Shown here one piece after another: positions 24,276 through 35,748 of a DNA stretch of 64,000 nucleotides. The DNA comes from Tillus elongatus (taxonomy: Eukaryota > Arthropoda > Insecta > Coleoptera > Cleridae). The notes under the pieces are model-generated. The model had not been told where the DNA came from, made no database searches, and saw only the letters and a list, made by a program, of their open reading frames with translations. The stretch is taken from positions 178,381,131-178,445,130 of the forward strand of contig OZ023264.1 in the NCBI GenBank assembly GCA_964006375.1, in the 5' to 3' direction. Within the stretch, counting starts at the first letter, position 1; each line of letters begins with the position of its first letter. Position numbers and translations under genes: made by a program.

Positions 24276-25075
24276 ATAACTAGTTTAAACGCGGCAGAAC
24301 AAGTAATAAAGAAGCGCCGCGTTCTGGAGGATCAAAAACACCAGGCATCACCAACAAAGTAAATGATCTGGTTTTGGCCACTGGAAGACGTAAAGTACGG
24401 CAGTTAAAAGAGGCCATAGGCGTTTCAACTGCATTTCACGTGCATTTCATTTAGCGCAATGAATTGCACGTGAAAAAGCTTTGCGAAAGGTGGGCGTCAC
24501 GTCTTCTTACCTGAAAGCAGAAGGATATTTGGATGCAAATATCAGGAGACTGCTGGGAAGTGTTTTAAGCAAATGCCAATGAATTTTTGTGACCTACACG
24601 AGAAATCAAACATAAATCCAAACAGTAAGCATCGCAAGGTGAACTAACTCCGAATATGGCAACAATCTCCATGTTCGCCGGTAAGATCATGACTTCAGTC
24701 TTTTGGAACCCGAAAGTATTCCCAGTTGTCGACTACCTCGAGGTAAAATTATTACTGTGGAACGTTGAACGCAATTATACGCAGCGATTGTAAAAAGAGA
24801 CCTGAAATGGAGAGAAAAAAGTGCTTTGCCCCCACGACAACTTGCTGGTTGCACTCTAGCCATATTACTCAAGACAAATTGACTGAATGGAGGTTCGAGC
24901 TTGTTCCGCATCTGCCTTAATTGCCTGATGTGGCTCCCTCTGGTTTCTGTCTGTTCTCAAAACTAAAAAGTTCGTTGCTAGTCAAAAATTTTGGTTTTGA
25001 AAATCTGTTATTGAGAGCGCTAATGCGCTTTTCACACTTCTACCAGAAATCAAAGACTTGCTGAAGTGACGTTGA
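24276..25075 (+). pseudogene. Decayed irritans-like mariner transposase
   Basis: Plus-strand sequence retains the order of a mariner transposase with several stops and shifts: FKRGRTSNK, then VNDLVLATGRRKVRQLKEA, LHVKKLCERWASRLLT, KIMTSVFWNPK and CPHDNLL (place of the second aspartate motif HDNA), then VLKTKKF. The N-terminal third and the region around the first catalytic aspartate are damaged or missing. No terminal repeats recognised. Typical length would be about 345 residues. Confidence 0.7.
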
Positions 25076-25131
25076 ACACTTCGGGAGGATCAGGTCAAAA
25101 AATTTATTTATTTTTAACACAAATCTTTGTT

Positions 25132-25880
<749 letters not shown>

Positions 25881-25924
25881 TTTATTTAATTTTAAGGAAT
25901 CAGGTTACGCTTAATATTTAGCGT

Positions 25925-26232
25925 TTTTTTTTTTCAATTGGGCAAAGAGGAAGTTTTTTATGGAGAAACGGTGTTGGTAAGTAATTTCTCCTTTCTATGG
26001 ACTTCTGTAAGGTGAGTTTTTTACAGTTTGCATTTATAGCTCCGTTGTATCATGTTTACCTGGCACAGAACCTCAAATTTACTTTAGGTCTCTTAACTGT
26101 ATTGTGGAGTTGAGATCACAGCATTTGTCCGATGGTTAATGCATAAAGTGGTTCTTCTAAGCATGTTTCTGATTTTTTTTTTCAAAAAACGAACAATACG
26201 CTAATCTGCTAATTTACCTATCAATGTTATTA
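25925..26232 (+). repeat. C-block
   Basis: Direct copy of 34650-34957: GGAGAAACGGTGTTGGTAAG, TAACTGTATTGTGGAGTTGAG, CGAACAATACGCTAATCTGC. Follows a B-block here but precedes one at 34 kb. Non-coding. Confidence 0.8.
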
Positions 26233-26745
26233 ATATTAAAAAAAATCGAAACAACGCTCGTGCCTCTAATAAAGTTCTCTTCGTCATTTTAACTTTAAAT
26301 GAAATTTCCTTCTTCCGTTTCGCATCCGTTCAACACATTGGGCACAGAAATATAGGAATCTACTTAAAATTGTCACACAAAATAGAATAATTTCTAGATT
26401 CTAAAACCTACTGTGACTCTATAATGAGACAACGTTAAATGAGACGAAAACAATTTCAGGTTAAGTGATCGAAAAATGTTTAAACAGTAAAATAAGCTTT
26501 CGTACTCCAAAAAAAAAAAAACAAGATTTTTATAAGGCGTAATACAATAGTACATAATAGTCCACGGCAACAGTGCATGTCATATTCAACTGACAAATTA
26601 TTTTGATAAATGTCAGATCTACTTCAAAGTGACATGTAAATAAGTATTTTGTTTTCTAACATTTGTAATACAAATGTAGGCATGCTCTTCTTCTTACATT
26701 CATATTTATTTTTGGCCATCACAATTTTACTCATAGAGTTGGATA
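26233..26745. other. Nothing recognised
   Basis: AT-rich, no shared repeat seen. Confidence 0.45.
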
Positions 26746-26747
26746 CA

Positions 26748-26850
26748 ATTTTAGTGACTTTTGAATTTTGAAAAGATTTCTTCAAATGAGCGCGGACTAG
26801 GTCCCATAGAACCCATATCCGGGTTAGTTTCAGTTTTTATCTGTTTTCAT
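26748..26850 (+). repeat. A-block without TA tract
   Basis: Core TTTTGAATTTTGAAAAGATT to CCATATCCGGGTTAG; joined to the D-block instead of (TA)n. Confidence 0.75.
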
Positions 26851-26855
26851 ATATA

Positions 26856-27090
26856 CAGGGTGACGCGTTTCTAGGGTAAAGCTCAATATATTCATTATTA
26901 TACAAGATATGAGAAAATGTTTTATATGTTAATTATACGATGTCTGGAGCTGCAATTTATAAAATTATTTTTACAATCACAGGTGGCCCATAAGTCGCTG
27001 GTGATGCAATTATTTTTCCTAATCGAACACGCCTTATATTATGGCAATTTTTGCATTTTCCATAGAAAGATAATGCATGTTTGTAAGAAA
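26856..27090 (+). repeat. D-block
   Basis: CAGGGTGACGCGTTTC after TA, then TAATTATACGATGTCTGGAGC and ACAGGTGGCCCATAAGTCG; also at 34030-34285, 35500-35745, 46601-46800 and 47709-47930. The CAGGGTGGC-CATAAGT text resembles mariner inverted-repeat ends. Confidence 0.75.
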
Positions 27091-27093
27091 GTA

Positions 27094-27186
27094 AATTCGG
27101 GACTCATCAAGTGCGTTATGCTAGCGATTTCTCATAAAATATTTCTTTCAAAGGCTTAATTTACTATTAACGTAATGTTCGTTGGC
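27094..27186 (+). repeat. MITE left part (target of the I-like insertion)
   Basis: GGGACTCATCAAGTGCG to TTACTATTAACGTA, ending in GTTCGTTGGC (27177-27186), the left target-site duplicate. Confidence 0.75.
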
Positions 27187-28596
27187 GCATGGCAGGAAGA
27201 GACGGCGGGCATATCACGGGACGCGCTCGTCTGGTTCACGGACGGATCCGGCGGGGAGCGTGGGACCGGGGCAGGTGTTTACTCGGAAGGACCGAAAATT
27301 TCCCTCGGAGCCCATGCAACGGTGTTTCAGGCCGAAATGTACGTCATCCTGCACTGTGTACGGGAGAACAAGAGGGGCTACACGAACAAGCGGATCCTCA
27401 TAGCCACAGACAGCCAGGCAGCCGTTAAGGCACTAAGTAGCCCACGGGTAAATTCCTGGCTGGTGAGTGAGTGCCAAGACGAGACGAGCGACCTGGCTGG
27501 GCAGAATGAGGTGACCCTCATCTGGGTGCCGGGTCACTCGGGGGTCAAAGGCAATGGAGAAGCTGACATTCTCGCGAAGAGAGGGTCAGCAGAACCATTT
27601 ATGGGACCAGAACCGGCTCTGGGCGTGACAAAGAGCACTGCCAGGGGAGCCATTAAGTCCTGGGTCAGAAACCAACACAAGGTGTACTGGGCTGACTGTC
27701 AAGGGCTCAGGCATGGGAAGTCAATAATTGACGAACCCAGTTCAAAGAGAGCTGTGGAGCTGCTAAATCTTAGCAGAGGACAGCTCAGAAACATAACAGG
27801 TCTCTTGAAGGGACACATGACCGTCAAGAAACACCTGCATAAAATGAGGCATGCAACGGTGTTTCAGGCCGAAATGTACGCCATCCTGCACTGTGTGCGG
27901 GAGAACAAGAGGAGGGGCTACACCAACAAGCGGATCCTCATAGCCACAGACAGCCAAGCAGCCCTTAAGGCACTAAGTAGCCCACGGGTAAATTCCTGGC
28001 TGGTGAGTGAGTGCCTATACGAGACGAGCGACCTGGTTGGGCAGAATCAGGTGACCCTCATCTGGGTGCCGGGTCACTCGGGGGTCAAAGGCAATGAAGA
28101 AGCTGACAGTCTCGCGAAGAGAGGGTCAGCAGAACTATTTATGGGACCAGAACCGGCTCTGGGCGTGACAAAGAGCACTGCCAAGGGAGCCATTAAGTCC
28201 TGGGTCAGAAACCAACACAAGGTGTACTGGGCGGACTGTCCAGGGCTCAGACGTGGGAAGTCAATAATTAACGAACCCAGTTCAAAGAGAGCTGTGGAGC
28301 TGCTAAATCTTAACAGAGGACAGCTCAGAAACACAACAGATCTCTTGACGGGACACATGGCCGTCAAGAAACTCCTGCATAAAATGGGGCGGTTCGAAGG
28401 GGACCTCGCATGCACACTCCGCAGCGAAGGGGAGGAATCAGCCCAGCACATCTTGTGCGAGTGTAAAGCTCTGGACCGCAAAAGACAACTGATCTACGGT
28501 CAGTCTAGACCGGAGGCAGAGCAATATAAAACTTCACCCTACCAATCGCTGTGCAGACTAGTTCAAGGCACAGTGATTTTGGAATGGGTGGAGTAA
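27175..28596 (+). CDS. I-like C-terminal fragment with duplicated RNase H domain
   Basis: Open over 473 codons. The ATG at 27175 and the next codons come from the target site, not from the element. First RNase H: WFTDGS (Asp), FQAEMYVI (Glu), IATDSQAA (Asp) and NGEADILAK (Asp), a full D-E-D-D set. At about codon 225 the sequence jumps back to HATVFQAEMYAI and repeats glutamate, ATDSQAA and NEEADSLAK, so the second copy lacks the first strand with WFTDGS. The C-terminal zinc-knuckle-like region that normally has CRLCGEGEESAQHILCEC reads TLRSEGEESAQHILCEC here, losing its first cysteine pair. In an intact element the RNase H removes RNA from the RNA-DNA hybrid. Without RT it is inert. Confidence 0.85.
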   Translation: MFVGAWQEETAGISRDALVWFTDGSGGERGTGAGVYSEGPKISLGAHATVFQAEMYVILHCVRENKRGYTNKRILIATDSQAAVKALSSPRVNSWLVSECQDETSDLAGQNEVTLIWVPGHSGVKGNGEADILAKRGSAEPFMGPEPALGVTKSTARGAIKSWVRNQHKVYWADCQGLRHGKSIIDEPSSKRAVELLNLSRGQLRNITGLLKGHMTVKKHLHKMRHATVFQAEMYAILHCVRENKRRGYTNKRILIATDSQAALKALSSPRVNSWLVSECLYETSDLVGQNQVTLIWVPGHSGVKGNEEADSLAKRGSAELFMGPEPALGVTKSTAKGAIKSWVRNQHKVYWADCPGLRRGKSIINEPSSKRAVELLNLNRGQLRNTTDLLTGHMAVKKLLHKMGRFEGDLACTLRSEGEESAQHILCECKALDRKRQLIYGQSRPEAEQYKTSPYQSLCRLVQGTVILEWVE

Positions 28597-28678
28597 GACT
28601 AAGGGTATGAACAATCAACCAAAGGTTGCAGTGTTATCGGGGCGGCAAGGCCGCGGACGAGCCCTGACGGGAAAAAAG
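27187..28678 (+). mobile_element. I-group non-LTR retrotransposon, 5'-truncated, internally duplicated
   Basis: Bounded by a 10-bp target-site duplication GTTCGTTGGC (27177-27186 and 28679-28688) and ending in a short A tail (GGGAAAAAA). The 5' end is truncated inside the C-terminal coding region. The 3' tail (GCGGCAAGGCCGCGGACGAGCC) is shared with the copies at 45 kb and 58 kb. A 537-bp tandem duplication lies inside. Confidence 0.85.
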
Positions 28679-28688
28679 GTTCGTTGGC

Positions 28689-28905
28689 CAGGAAACCAGT
28701 TTTTTGGGCACATTTTAAGTTTATCTTCGGAAGATTTTTGTATATTGTCAAACAATAAAGTTATTTTGATAAAAAATGGTATATTGTTTCTTCTATATAG
28801 GTTATACTGGTAATCAAATTTGATGCAAGCTTTCTTAAAAAATATATATTTCCTATTTTTATGTAAATTCACTACCATAACGCCCTTGCTGCGTCCCGAA
28901 CTTTT
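28689..28905 (+). repeat. MITE right part
   Basis: CAGGAAACCAGTTTTTTGGG to TTCACTACCATAACGCCC and TTGCTGCGTCCCGAAC; completes the MITE begun at 27094. Confidence 0.8.
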
Positions 28906-29967
28906 TATTATCAAACCAAGTTTCTCATTAAATCAACTTCGTAAAACAGAATATAACATTGCTTTAATAAGAGTTAGTTTTTATCAAATGTCTGTGAAAC
29001 TCTGATAATAAATTACAAAATTCATATTATTATGCAAGACATGGCACGCGTTTCAAAATTAATTACACACAAGATGAAATGCATCAGATATAAAACAAAA
29101 GAACGTCATGCATAAATCACTTCAATAAGCGTAAACTTCGCCAAATGCAACTCGTTTGTGAAAATTTATACCCGTCTCATAAGTTTATCCCAACAAGGCA
29201 TCACATATTGACGTAATTTTTCTTGTTTTCATAACAGAAACAGTCTCCAGCTGTCGGTGTTTATTTTGTCTGTGTGTGTATATTGTATGTACAGAGGATG
29301 GAATCAATAATAAAGCCATGGTTTTACAACAACATCGGGAAATTGGTAAAATCTTGACAGAAACTCACCGTTTTTCGACAGTGTCTGTTCGGATCATTCA
29401 TCAGAATGACATTCGGGTGACGTATGTGGGGCTCCTGCTGCTCTCTTATTATGAACCTAGCCAGCAGGTGACAGAGGATGTGGCAAACGCAACAGAGAGA
29501 GCACCCGCGATGTGAGTTTTCCACGCACTTTCCTTGACATCGGCTCGCGAACTGTGAAAATCACGGTCGGTTCCTGCGGGAAAAGACGAGCGCGCAGGTC
29601 ACTATGCAACCACCATCTGGTGCGGCTGATTCCCTTGAATCTCACGGTGATGGCGTAAAGGAAAATTGGGAAAAACCAGCGAGTGGTATTGTTGTTGAAT
29701 TCCTTATTGGAAGTTTTCACAAAAAAAGTAGCTTAAAAGAAGTGTTTTTGAATGGGATTTCACGAATGATTGAGCTCGAGTTTTTTTTATTTATTTTACT
29801 GGTTAAATAGACAGATTCACCTTTTAGTGGTATTTTTTTAGGAAAGCGGTGCCTTATTAAGTTGTTTACTTACACAAGTGAAGAGCGATAACGAAAAAAA
29901 AAAGGAAAATTAGGTACCCATTTAGGTTTGAACTATTTTAAAAGGGATTAATCGCAAAAGGACACTT
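28906..29967. other. Mostly single-copy-looking DNA, unrecognised frames
   Basis: Between 29230 and 29810 the base composition is more balanced than in the neighbourhood. Open frames at 29276-29515 (79 codons, GLLLLSYYEPSQQVTEDV) and 29604-29810 (68 codons) overlap in different frames. Nothing matches a family I know and no splice pattern is convincing. Confidence 0.3.
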
Positions 29968-30110
29968 TTTAGTGAATTTTCTTTAAAAAAAATCACTAAC
30001 GAGGAGATTCCGACTTTTGAATTTTGAAAAAATGTCTTCAAATGAACGCTATTTAGGACCCCTGGAACCCAAATCCGAGGTCGGTTTCAGACTTTATATG
30101 TTTATATATA
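29968..30110 (+). repeat. A-block
   Basis: TTTTTAGTGAATTTTC hairpin, CGAGGTCGGTTTCAGAC, ends ATATATA where a PLE-like segment begins. Confidence 0.85.
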
Positions 30111-30580
30111 ACGTGAGTTCTACTAAACTAATTATGCAAAAACAAACATGAAAAGAAAACCTTTTTATGAATTTGTGTCCTTAATGAAACTTAGAAAATT
30201 TTTACAATTTTAAACTAAAATATTAAAAAAATAACAAAATAGCCCCCAAAAAGATATAAGTACAATTTGGAGGACCCAATTCATAACAATACAGTTTCTA
30301 GACCTGACGATCGTTTCGCTAACAGAGTCATCATAGGGATGAATAAACTAAGCGAATAAAGACTAGAACTATTTAAATGTTAGTTGCCAAATTCTTAAAA
30401 AGGTTTTCTTTTCATGTTTGTTTTTGCATAATTAGTTTAGTAGAACTCACGTTATATCCTTGAGAAAGGAATAAATTTTTCCGAAAGCTCGGCCTATAAT
30501 AAAGAGTTTTATTCTACAACTGACGGCTTTCCCATAATTTTTTGATAAATAACACTATTACCACCACAAAAATCTAATAC

Positions 30581-30587
<7 letters not shown>
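30111..30587. mobile_element. Penelope-like terminal segment with inverted ends
   Basis: ACGTGAGTTCTACTAAACTA and AAAACAAACATGAAAAGAAAACC (30111-30161) recur inverted at 30401-30455, forming a long stem with a 240-bp loop. The right flank CCTTGAGAAAGGAATAAA, CCGAAAGCTCGG, ACTGACGGCTTTCCC repeats the 9.2-kb segment. Both sides abut TA sequence. The loop contains the hammerhead-like motif at 30303-30337. No coding sequence remains. Confidence 0.5.
30303..30337 (-). ncRNA. Hammerhead-like motif (candidate)
   Basis: Minus strand: CCT / ATGATGA / CTCTGTTAG / CGAAAC-GATC-GTC / AGG. Outer stem CCT/AGG, GAAAC and a GTC cleavage triplet are in the hammerhead order; the first core base is A instead of C and stem II is poor. 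Confidence 0.4.

Positions 30588-30672
<85 letters not shown>
30588..30672. repeat. (TA)n microsatellite
   Basis: Between the PLE-like segment and DD41D copy 2. Confidence 0.97.
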
Positions 30673-30675
<3 letters not shown>

Positions 30676-32738
30676 GGTCGCTGATAAGTCTGGAAACGGT
30701 CGATTATCCGGGAAAATATACAAGGTGTCGAAAAAAGTTTTATACAAAAGTTTTTGGGTTTTTCAATGTCTACTAGGCGATGATAATTTTATTTATACAG
30801 GGTTGGTCATACAGGCGTGGCACACCAATATTAATTTTTTTTTAATGGAACACCCTATATATTATTCGATATTTCAATCCTTCTCTTAATTTTGAGCAAC
30901 ATTTATAAGAAGCATAATGTACCTAAACTCAATCGTTTCCGGGTAAAAAAATAAATAAAAATAAACGCTACTGTTTTTAAAATCTATTGGATGAAGAACA
31001 AAAATAAATGAAAAGTAGAATATCTCTTGAAAACAATCTGTGAGTGTGAAAAGAACCGGTTGCGATGTTTTTAACATTGTTTGGAATCCCAAGATAAGAT
31101 AAGATGCCCATAAGAAACGCAGTATTATTCTTTTGTTTTAAAATGTTTCCAGGACAACGAATGTCAAACATTCATTCAGTGTCAACAGTTTTGAAACATT
31201 AGTAATTTAGTGTCAACAGTTTTTGTGCAAAATGGCAAGTTTAAGTGAAACCGAACGTATCGAAATTTTAATGATGATAGGGTACGGTGATAGAACACGA
31301 AGTTTTGCTCAAGTGGTGATTATGTTCAATGAGTTGCATCCTGAGCGGGAATCGATCTCCAAATCCACAGTTTCGAAAACTTTGCATCGTTTTCACGAAA
31401 CTGGCGGTATCAAGGATAAACCTAGAACTGGAAGGCCAGTAACCGTTACAAATGAAGAAAATTTTTTGAATGTAATATTGGATGTGGTGGAAAATCCGAA
31501 AACTTCGGCACAGCAATTGGCTTTAAATCACAATATGAGTCGATATTCAATTCAAAAGATTACGAAGCGGGAAAAGTTCCGTCCATATAAAATTCATTTA
31601 TTGCAAGAACTGAGTGAAGACGATTTTGATCGCAGAAACGAGTTCTGTGAACTTATTATGGAGAAGTTACGCCAAAATTTTAACTTTGCCAACCACATTT
31701 TGTTTTCCGACGAATCTACATTTTGTTTGAATGGACAAGTCAACCGACACAACTGTAGGTACTGGTCAGACGAAAACCCACATTGGATGGAACAAATTCA
31801 CACCCAAAGACCGCAAAAAGTAAATGTTTGGTGTGCTATTATTGGTGGACATAACATAGGACCTTATTTTATACACGGTAATTTGAACTCTGCTCGATAT
31901 TTGACACTTTTGCAAGAATCAATTGTTCCAGACGTTAGTCGATTATTTCCGAACAATAACGACCCAAATCTACCAGCGGAAGAAATATGGTTTCAGCAGG
32001 ATGGGGCACCCCCTCATTTTGGAATTGAGGTACGGGAATATCTGAATCAAACCTTTCCTGGCAGATGGATAGGGCGCAGGGGAACTATTGAATGGCCAGC
32101 TAGGTCTCCCGACATGACGCCGCTTGACTTTTTTTGTGGGGTCATGTAAAAAATTTAATTTACCAAAATAGACCGCAGAATATTGAAGAGTTGCAACCAA
32201 GGATTGTGCATGAAATTAATAACATTCCTCAAAACGCTCTTGTAAATGCAGTGCAATGTTTTGTTAAGCGAATTCATTATTGTCAGGAGGTCAATGGAGA
32301 ACACTTTGAACATCTTATAAAATAAGATTCCAAACAATGTTAAAAACATCGCAACCGGTTCTTTTCACACTCACAGATTGTTTTCAAGAGATATTCTACT
32401 TTTCATTTATTTTTGTTCTTCATCCAATAGATTTTAAAAACAGTAGCGTTTATTTTTATTTATTTTTTTACCCGGAAACGATTGAGTTTAGGTACATTAT
32501 GCTTCTCATAAATGTTGCTCAAAATTAAGAGAAGGATTGAAATATCGAATAATATATAGGGTGTTCCATTAAAAAAAAATTAATATTGGTGTGCCACGCC
32601 TGTATGACCAACCCTGTATAAATAAAATTATCACCGCCTAGTAGACATTGAAGAACCCAAAAACTTTTGTATAAAACTTTTTTCGACACCTTGTATATTT
32701 TCCCGGATAATCGACCGTTTCCAGACTTATCAGCGACC

Positions 32739-32741
<3 letters not shown>
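30673..32741 (+). mobile_element. DD41D Tc1/mariner-type transposon, copy 2
   Basis: Same boundaries (CAGGGTCGCTGATAAG and reverse complement, TA on both sides) and same compound long inverted repeats as copy 1; 2069 bp. Differences from copy 1 are few and scattered. It lies inside a (TA)n tract (30588-30672 and 32742-32822), so the target was most likely the TA run of an A/(TA)n/B repeat, whose B-block follows at 32836. Confidence 0.9.
31232..32325 (+). pseudogene. DD41D transposase, one-base frameshift
   Basis: Same start (AAAATGG) and catalytic residues as copy 1. The only five amino-acid changes I see are S to F (NFLNV), I to N (RRNEFC), K to N (RHNCRYW), I to N (GHNIGP) and A to P (LQPRI). 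A T is lost from the run after GCTTGAC (about 32125-32136), so the frame leaves right after the third catalytic aspartate (PLDFF) and ends at 32149. The remaining C-terminus continues in the next frame to 32325. The asparagine in RHNCRYW is shared with the family-2 transposase, so copy 1 carries the derived lysine. Probably inactive but mobilisable in trans. Confidence 0.92.

Positions 32742-32822
<81 letters not shown>
32742..32822. repeat. (TA)n microsatellite
   Basis: Right flank of DD41D copy 2. Confidence 0.97.
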
Positions 32823-32825
<3 letters not shown>

Positions 32826-32835
32826 TATACATTTA

Positions 32836-33265
32836 TGTATCACATCGATAACTAAAAAAATAATGGACCGATTTTGATAACCCTTGGTGAGTGCCTTCCT
32901 TTCGCAAGTGGCTTTGATAAGTTCGTTAGCCAGAAAAATCGGACTAGTTTTTCCCAGGAAATTTTGCGTTTTCTTTCGGAATTTTTTTATATCTCCGAAA
33001 ATAACAAATTTAGGGCAACCATATTAGGTACAAGGGTTTATATCATAAAAAGAAGGCCATGAACCAAAATTTGAATCTCTACGTTAAAATTTAAAAAAGT
33101 TATAAGCTTTTAAGTTTTTTTTCTTAAAACGTCAAAAAAGTCGCTATTCGAAACGTCAAAATTGACATGTTCTAGATAGAGTAACTAAATGAATACCGCT
33201 ATGCAGTATAAATGTTGTAAGAAGTTAGAAAGCCTTAAGTTTCAGCTACCATCTTCATTGTTCTT
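32836..33265 (+). repeat. B-block
   Basis: CACATCGATAACTAAAAAAA to CAGCTACCATCTTCATTG; joined directly to an A-block. Confidence 0.8.
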
Positions 33266-33266
33266 T

Positions 33267-33397
33267 ATTAGTGAATTTTCGTAGAAAAAATTCACTAATG
33301 GGGAGATCCCGATTTTTGAACTTTGAAAAAATTTTGCAAATGAGCGCGAACTAGGACCCCTAGAACCCACATCCGGGGTCAGTTTCAATTTTTATAT

Positions 33398-33399
<2 letters not shown>
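33267..33399 (+). repeat. A-block
   Basis: TTAGTGAATTTTCGTAG hairpin; GGACCCCTAGAACCCACATCC core. Confidence 0.85.

Positions 33400-33469
<70 letters not shown>
33400..33469. repeat. (TA)n microsatellite then (GT)n
   Basis: Between A- and B-block. Confidence 0.97.
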
Positions 33470-33481
<12 letters not shown>

Positions 33482-33482
33482 A

Positions 33483-34285
33483 CGTATCACACCGATAACT
33501 CAAAAAATAATAGGCCGATTTTGTTAAAATTTGGTATATACCTTCCTTTTGTAAATGGCTTGGATAAGTTCGTTAGTGAGGAAAATCGGACAAGGTTTTC
33601 CCGGAAAATTTTGAGTTTTCATTCGAAAAAAATTATATATCCGGAATTACAAAGTAAGGGCAACCAAATTTGGTACGAGAGTTCATATCATTATAGGTAA
33701 GCTACCTGCTAAAATTTAGCTCTATAGGTTAAAGGACAAAAAAGTTACGGGCATTTAAAGAAAAATAAATTTGGGTTTTCCTCAAAACGTCAAAGTCGCG
33801 ATTTAAAATGTCAAAATTGGTAATATTTATGCAATGATCCTGAAATTAATATGAGCTATGGAAAGAAAATATTTCAAGAAGAATGCTTTACAAAGCCTGA
33901 GCTCTTAGTTTCAATCGTCATTGTCCTTCATTTTACTAAAATATTCCCAGAAAATTCATTTAAAATAGACCCTTTCTCTGATGCTTTGACAGTAGTATTG
34001 GCTATAGAGTTTATCGTTTAATGGTATATCATTTTTGTCATATTTTCGTAAAAAATCTTTAAAGCTCAATATATCCGTTATTGTGCAAGTTACGAAAAAA
34101 AAATGGTATACATTAATTATAGGGTGTCTTGAGCTACATCTTAAAAAATATTTCTACAATCACAGGGTGGCCCATAAGTCGTTGGTGATTCAAATTTTCT
34201 TTTTTTTTTAATCGAACACGCCCTATGTTATTGCATTTTTGCATTTTCCATCGAAATATAATACATCTTTGTAAGAAAAGAAATT
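33483..34285 (+). repeat. B-block plus D-block, unit 1 of a 1.1-kb duplication
   Basis: B-block 33483-34020 and D-block about 34030-34285. Together with the MITE that follows, this is repeated at 34959-36056. Confidence 0.8.
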
Positions 34286-34287
34286 CG

Positions 34288-34573
34288 GGACGCAGTAAGT
34301 GCGTTATGGTAACGAATTTTCATTAAATGCTTCAAATTTGAATAGCTCAATTTGCTATTAACCTATAAGGTTGACCAGGAAACCAGTTTTTTCGGGAACA
34401 ATTTAAGTTTACTTTCGGAAATTTTTGTACATTTTCAAACAATAAAGTTATTTTGATGAAACATGGCACATTGTTTCTACTATATAGATTGATGCCTGCT
34501 TTCTTAAAAAAACATGTTTGCTATTAAAAACATTTTAATGAAAATTCACTACCATAATGCACTTGCTGCGTCC
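34288..34573. mobile_element. 286-bp MITE with 35-bp inverted ends
   Basis: Left end GGACGCAGTAAGTGCG then TTATGGTAACGAATTTTCAT; right end is its reverse complement with few changes (ATGAAAATTCACTACCATAA, CGTCC). No coding capacity. Single ends or internal pieces of the same family occur at about 14 places in this window. Superfamily unknown. Confidence 0.75.
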
Positions 34574-34649
34574 AGAAGTTTTTTATTAACCTATTTGCTG
34601 AATTTTTTTTTAAATATACCCTTTATGTGATGCTTTGGTAGCAGTTTAG

Positions 34650-34957
34650 CGGGTTTTTTTTCAATTGGGAAAAGTGGAAGTTTTTATGGAGAAACGGTGT
34701 TGGTAAGGAGTTTTTTCTTTCTATGGAATTTTGTAAGGTGGGTTTTTTACAGTTTGCATTTCTAGTTTCGTTGTAGTATGTTTACCCTGCACAGAACTCA
34801 AATTTGCTTTAGGTCTCTTAACTGTATTGTAAAGTTGAGATCACAGCATTTGTCCCATGGTTAATGCATAAAGGGGTTCCTCTAAGCATGTTTCTGATAT
34901 TTTTTTCAAAAAACGAACAATACGCTAATCTGCTAATTTATCTAGAAATGTTATTAA
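34650..34957 (+). repeat. C-block
   Basis: Direct copy of 25925-26232. Confidence 0.8.
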
Positions 34958-34958
34958 T

Positions 34959-35745
34959 CACACCGATAACTCAAAAAATAATATGCCGATTTTGATTAAA
35001 TTTGGTGAATACCTTCCTTTTGCAAGTGGCTTGGATAAGTTTGTTAGCCAGGAAAATCGGCTCAGGTTTCCCTGGAAAATTTTGTGTTTTCTTTCGAAAA
35101 AATATATCTCCGGAAATAACAAAGTAAGGGCAACCAAATTTGGTACGCGGATTTATATCAATATAGGTAAATTATCTACCAAAATTTACCTCTTTAAGTT
35201 GAAAGACAAAAAAGTTAGAGGCATTTTAAGAAAAATAAATTGAGGTTTTCCTCAAAACGTCAAAGTCGCGATTTAAAACGTAAAAATTGGCAACATGACA
35301 ACAACTTGAAACTAATACGGGCTATGGAAAGAAAATGTCTCAAGAAGAATGTTTTGCAAACCCTGAAGTCGTACTTTCAACCGTCAATGTCCTTCATTTT
35401 ACTAAAATACTTCCAAAAAATTCAAATAGACCCTTTCTCTGATGTTTTGGCAGTAGTCTTTGCTATAGAGTTTATGGTTTAATGGTATCTATTTCTTGTC
35501 GTATTTTCGTAAAACATCAATAAAGCTCAATACATTCGTTATTATACAAGATACGAAAAGAAATTGTATACATTAATTATAGGGTGTCCTGAGCTAAATC
35601 TTAAAAAATATTTCTACAATCACAGGTGGCCCATAAGTCGTTGGTGATACAATTTTTTTTTTTTTTTTTAATCGAACACGCCTTATGTTATTGCATTTTT
35701 GCATTTTCCATCGAAATATAATGCATGTTTGTAAGAAAAGAAATT
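34959..35745 (+). repeat. B-block plus D-block, unit 2
   Basis: Parallel to 33483-34285 at an offset near 1.47 kb, with scattered substitutions. Confidence 0.8.
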
Positions 35746-35748
35746 CTG

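Noticed and set aside
28074..28481. Minus-strand open frames opposite the RNase H regions (also at 45292-45585 and 58816-59193)
   Set aside because: The same shadow frame appears wherever the I-like RNase H is present.
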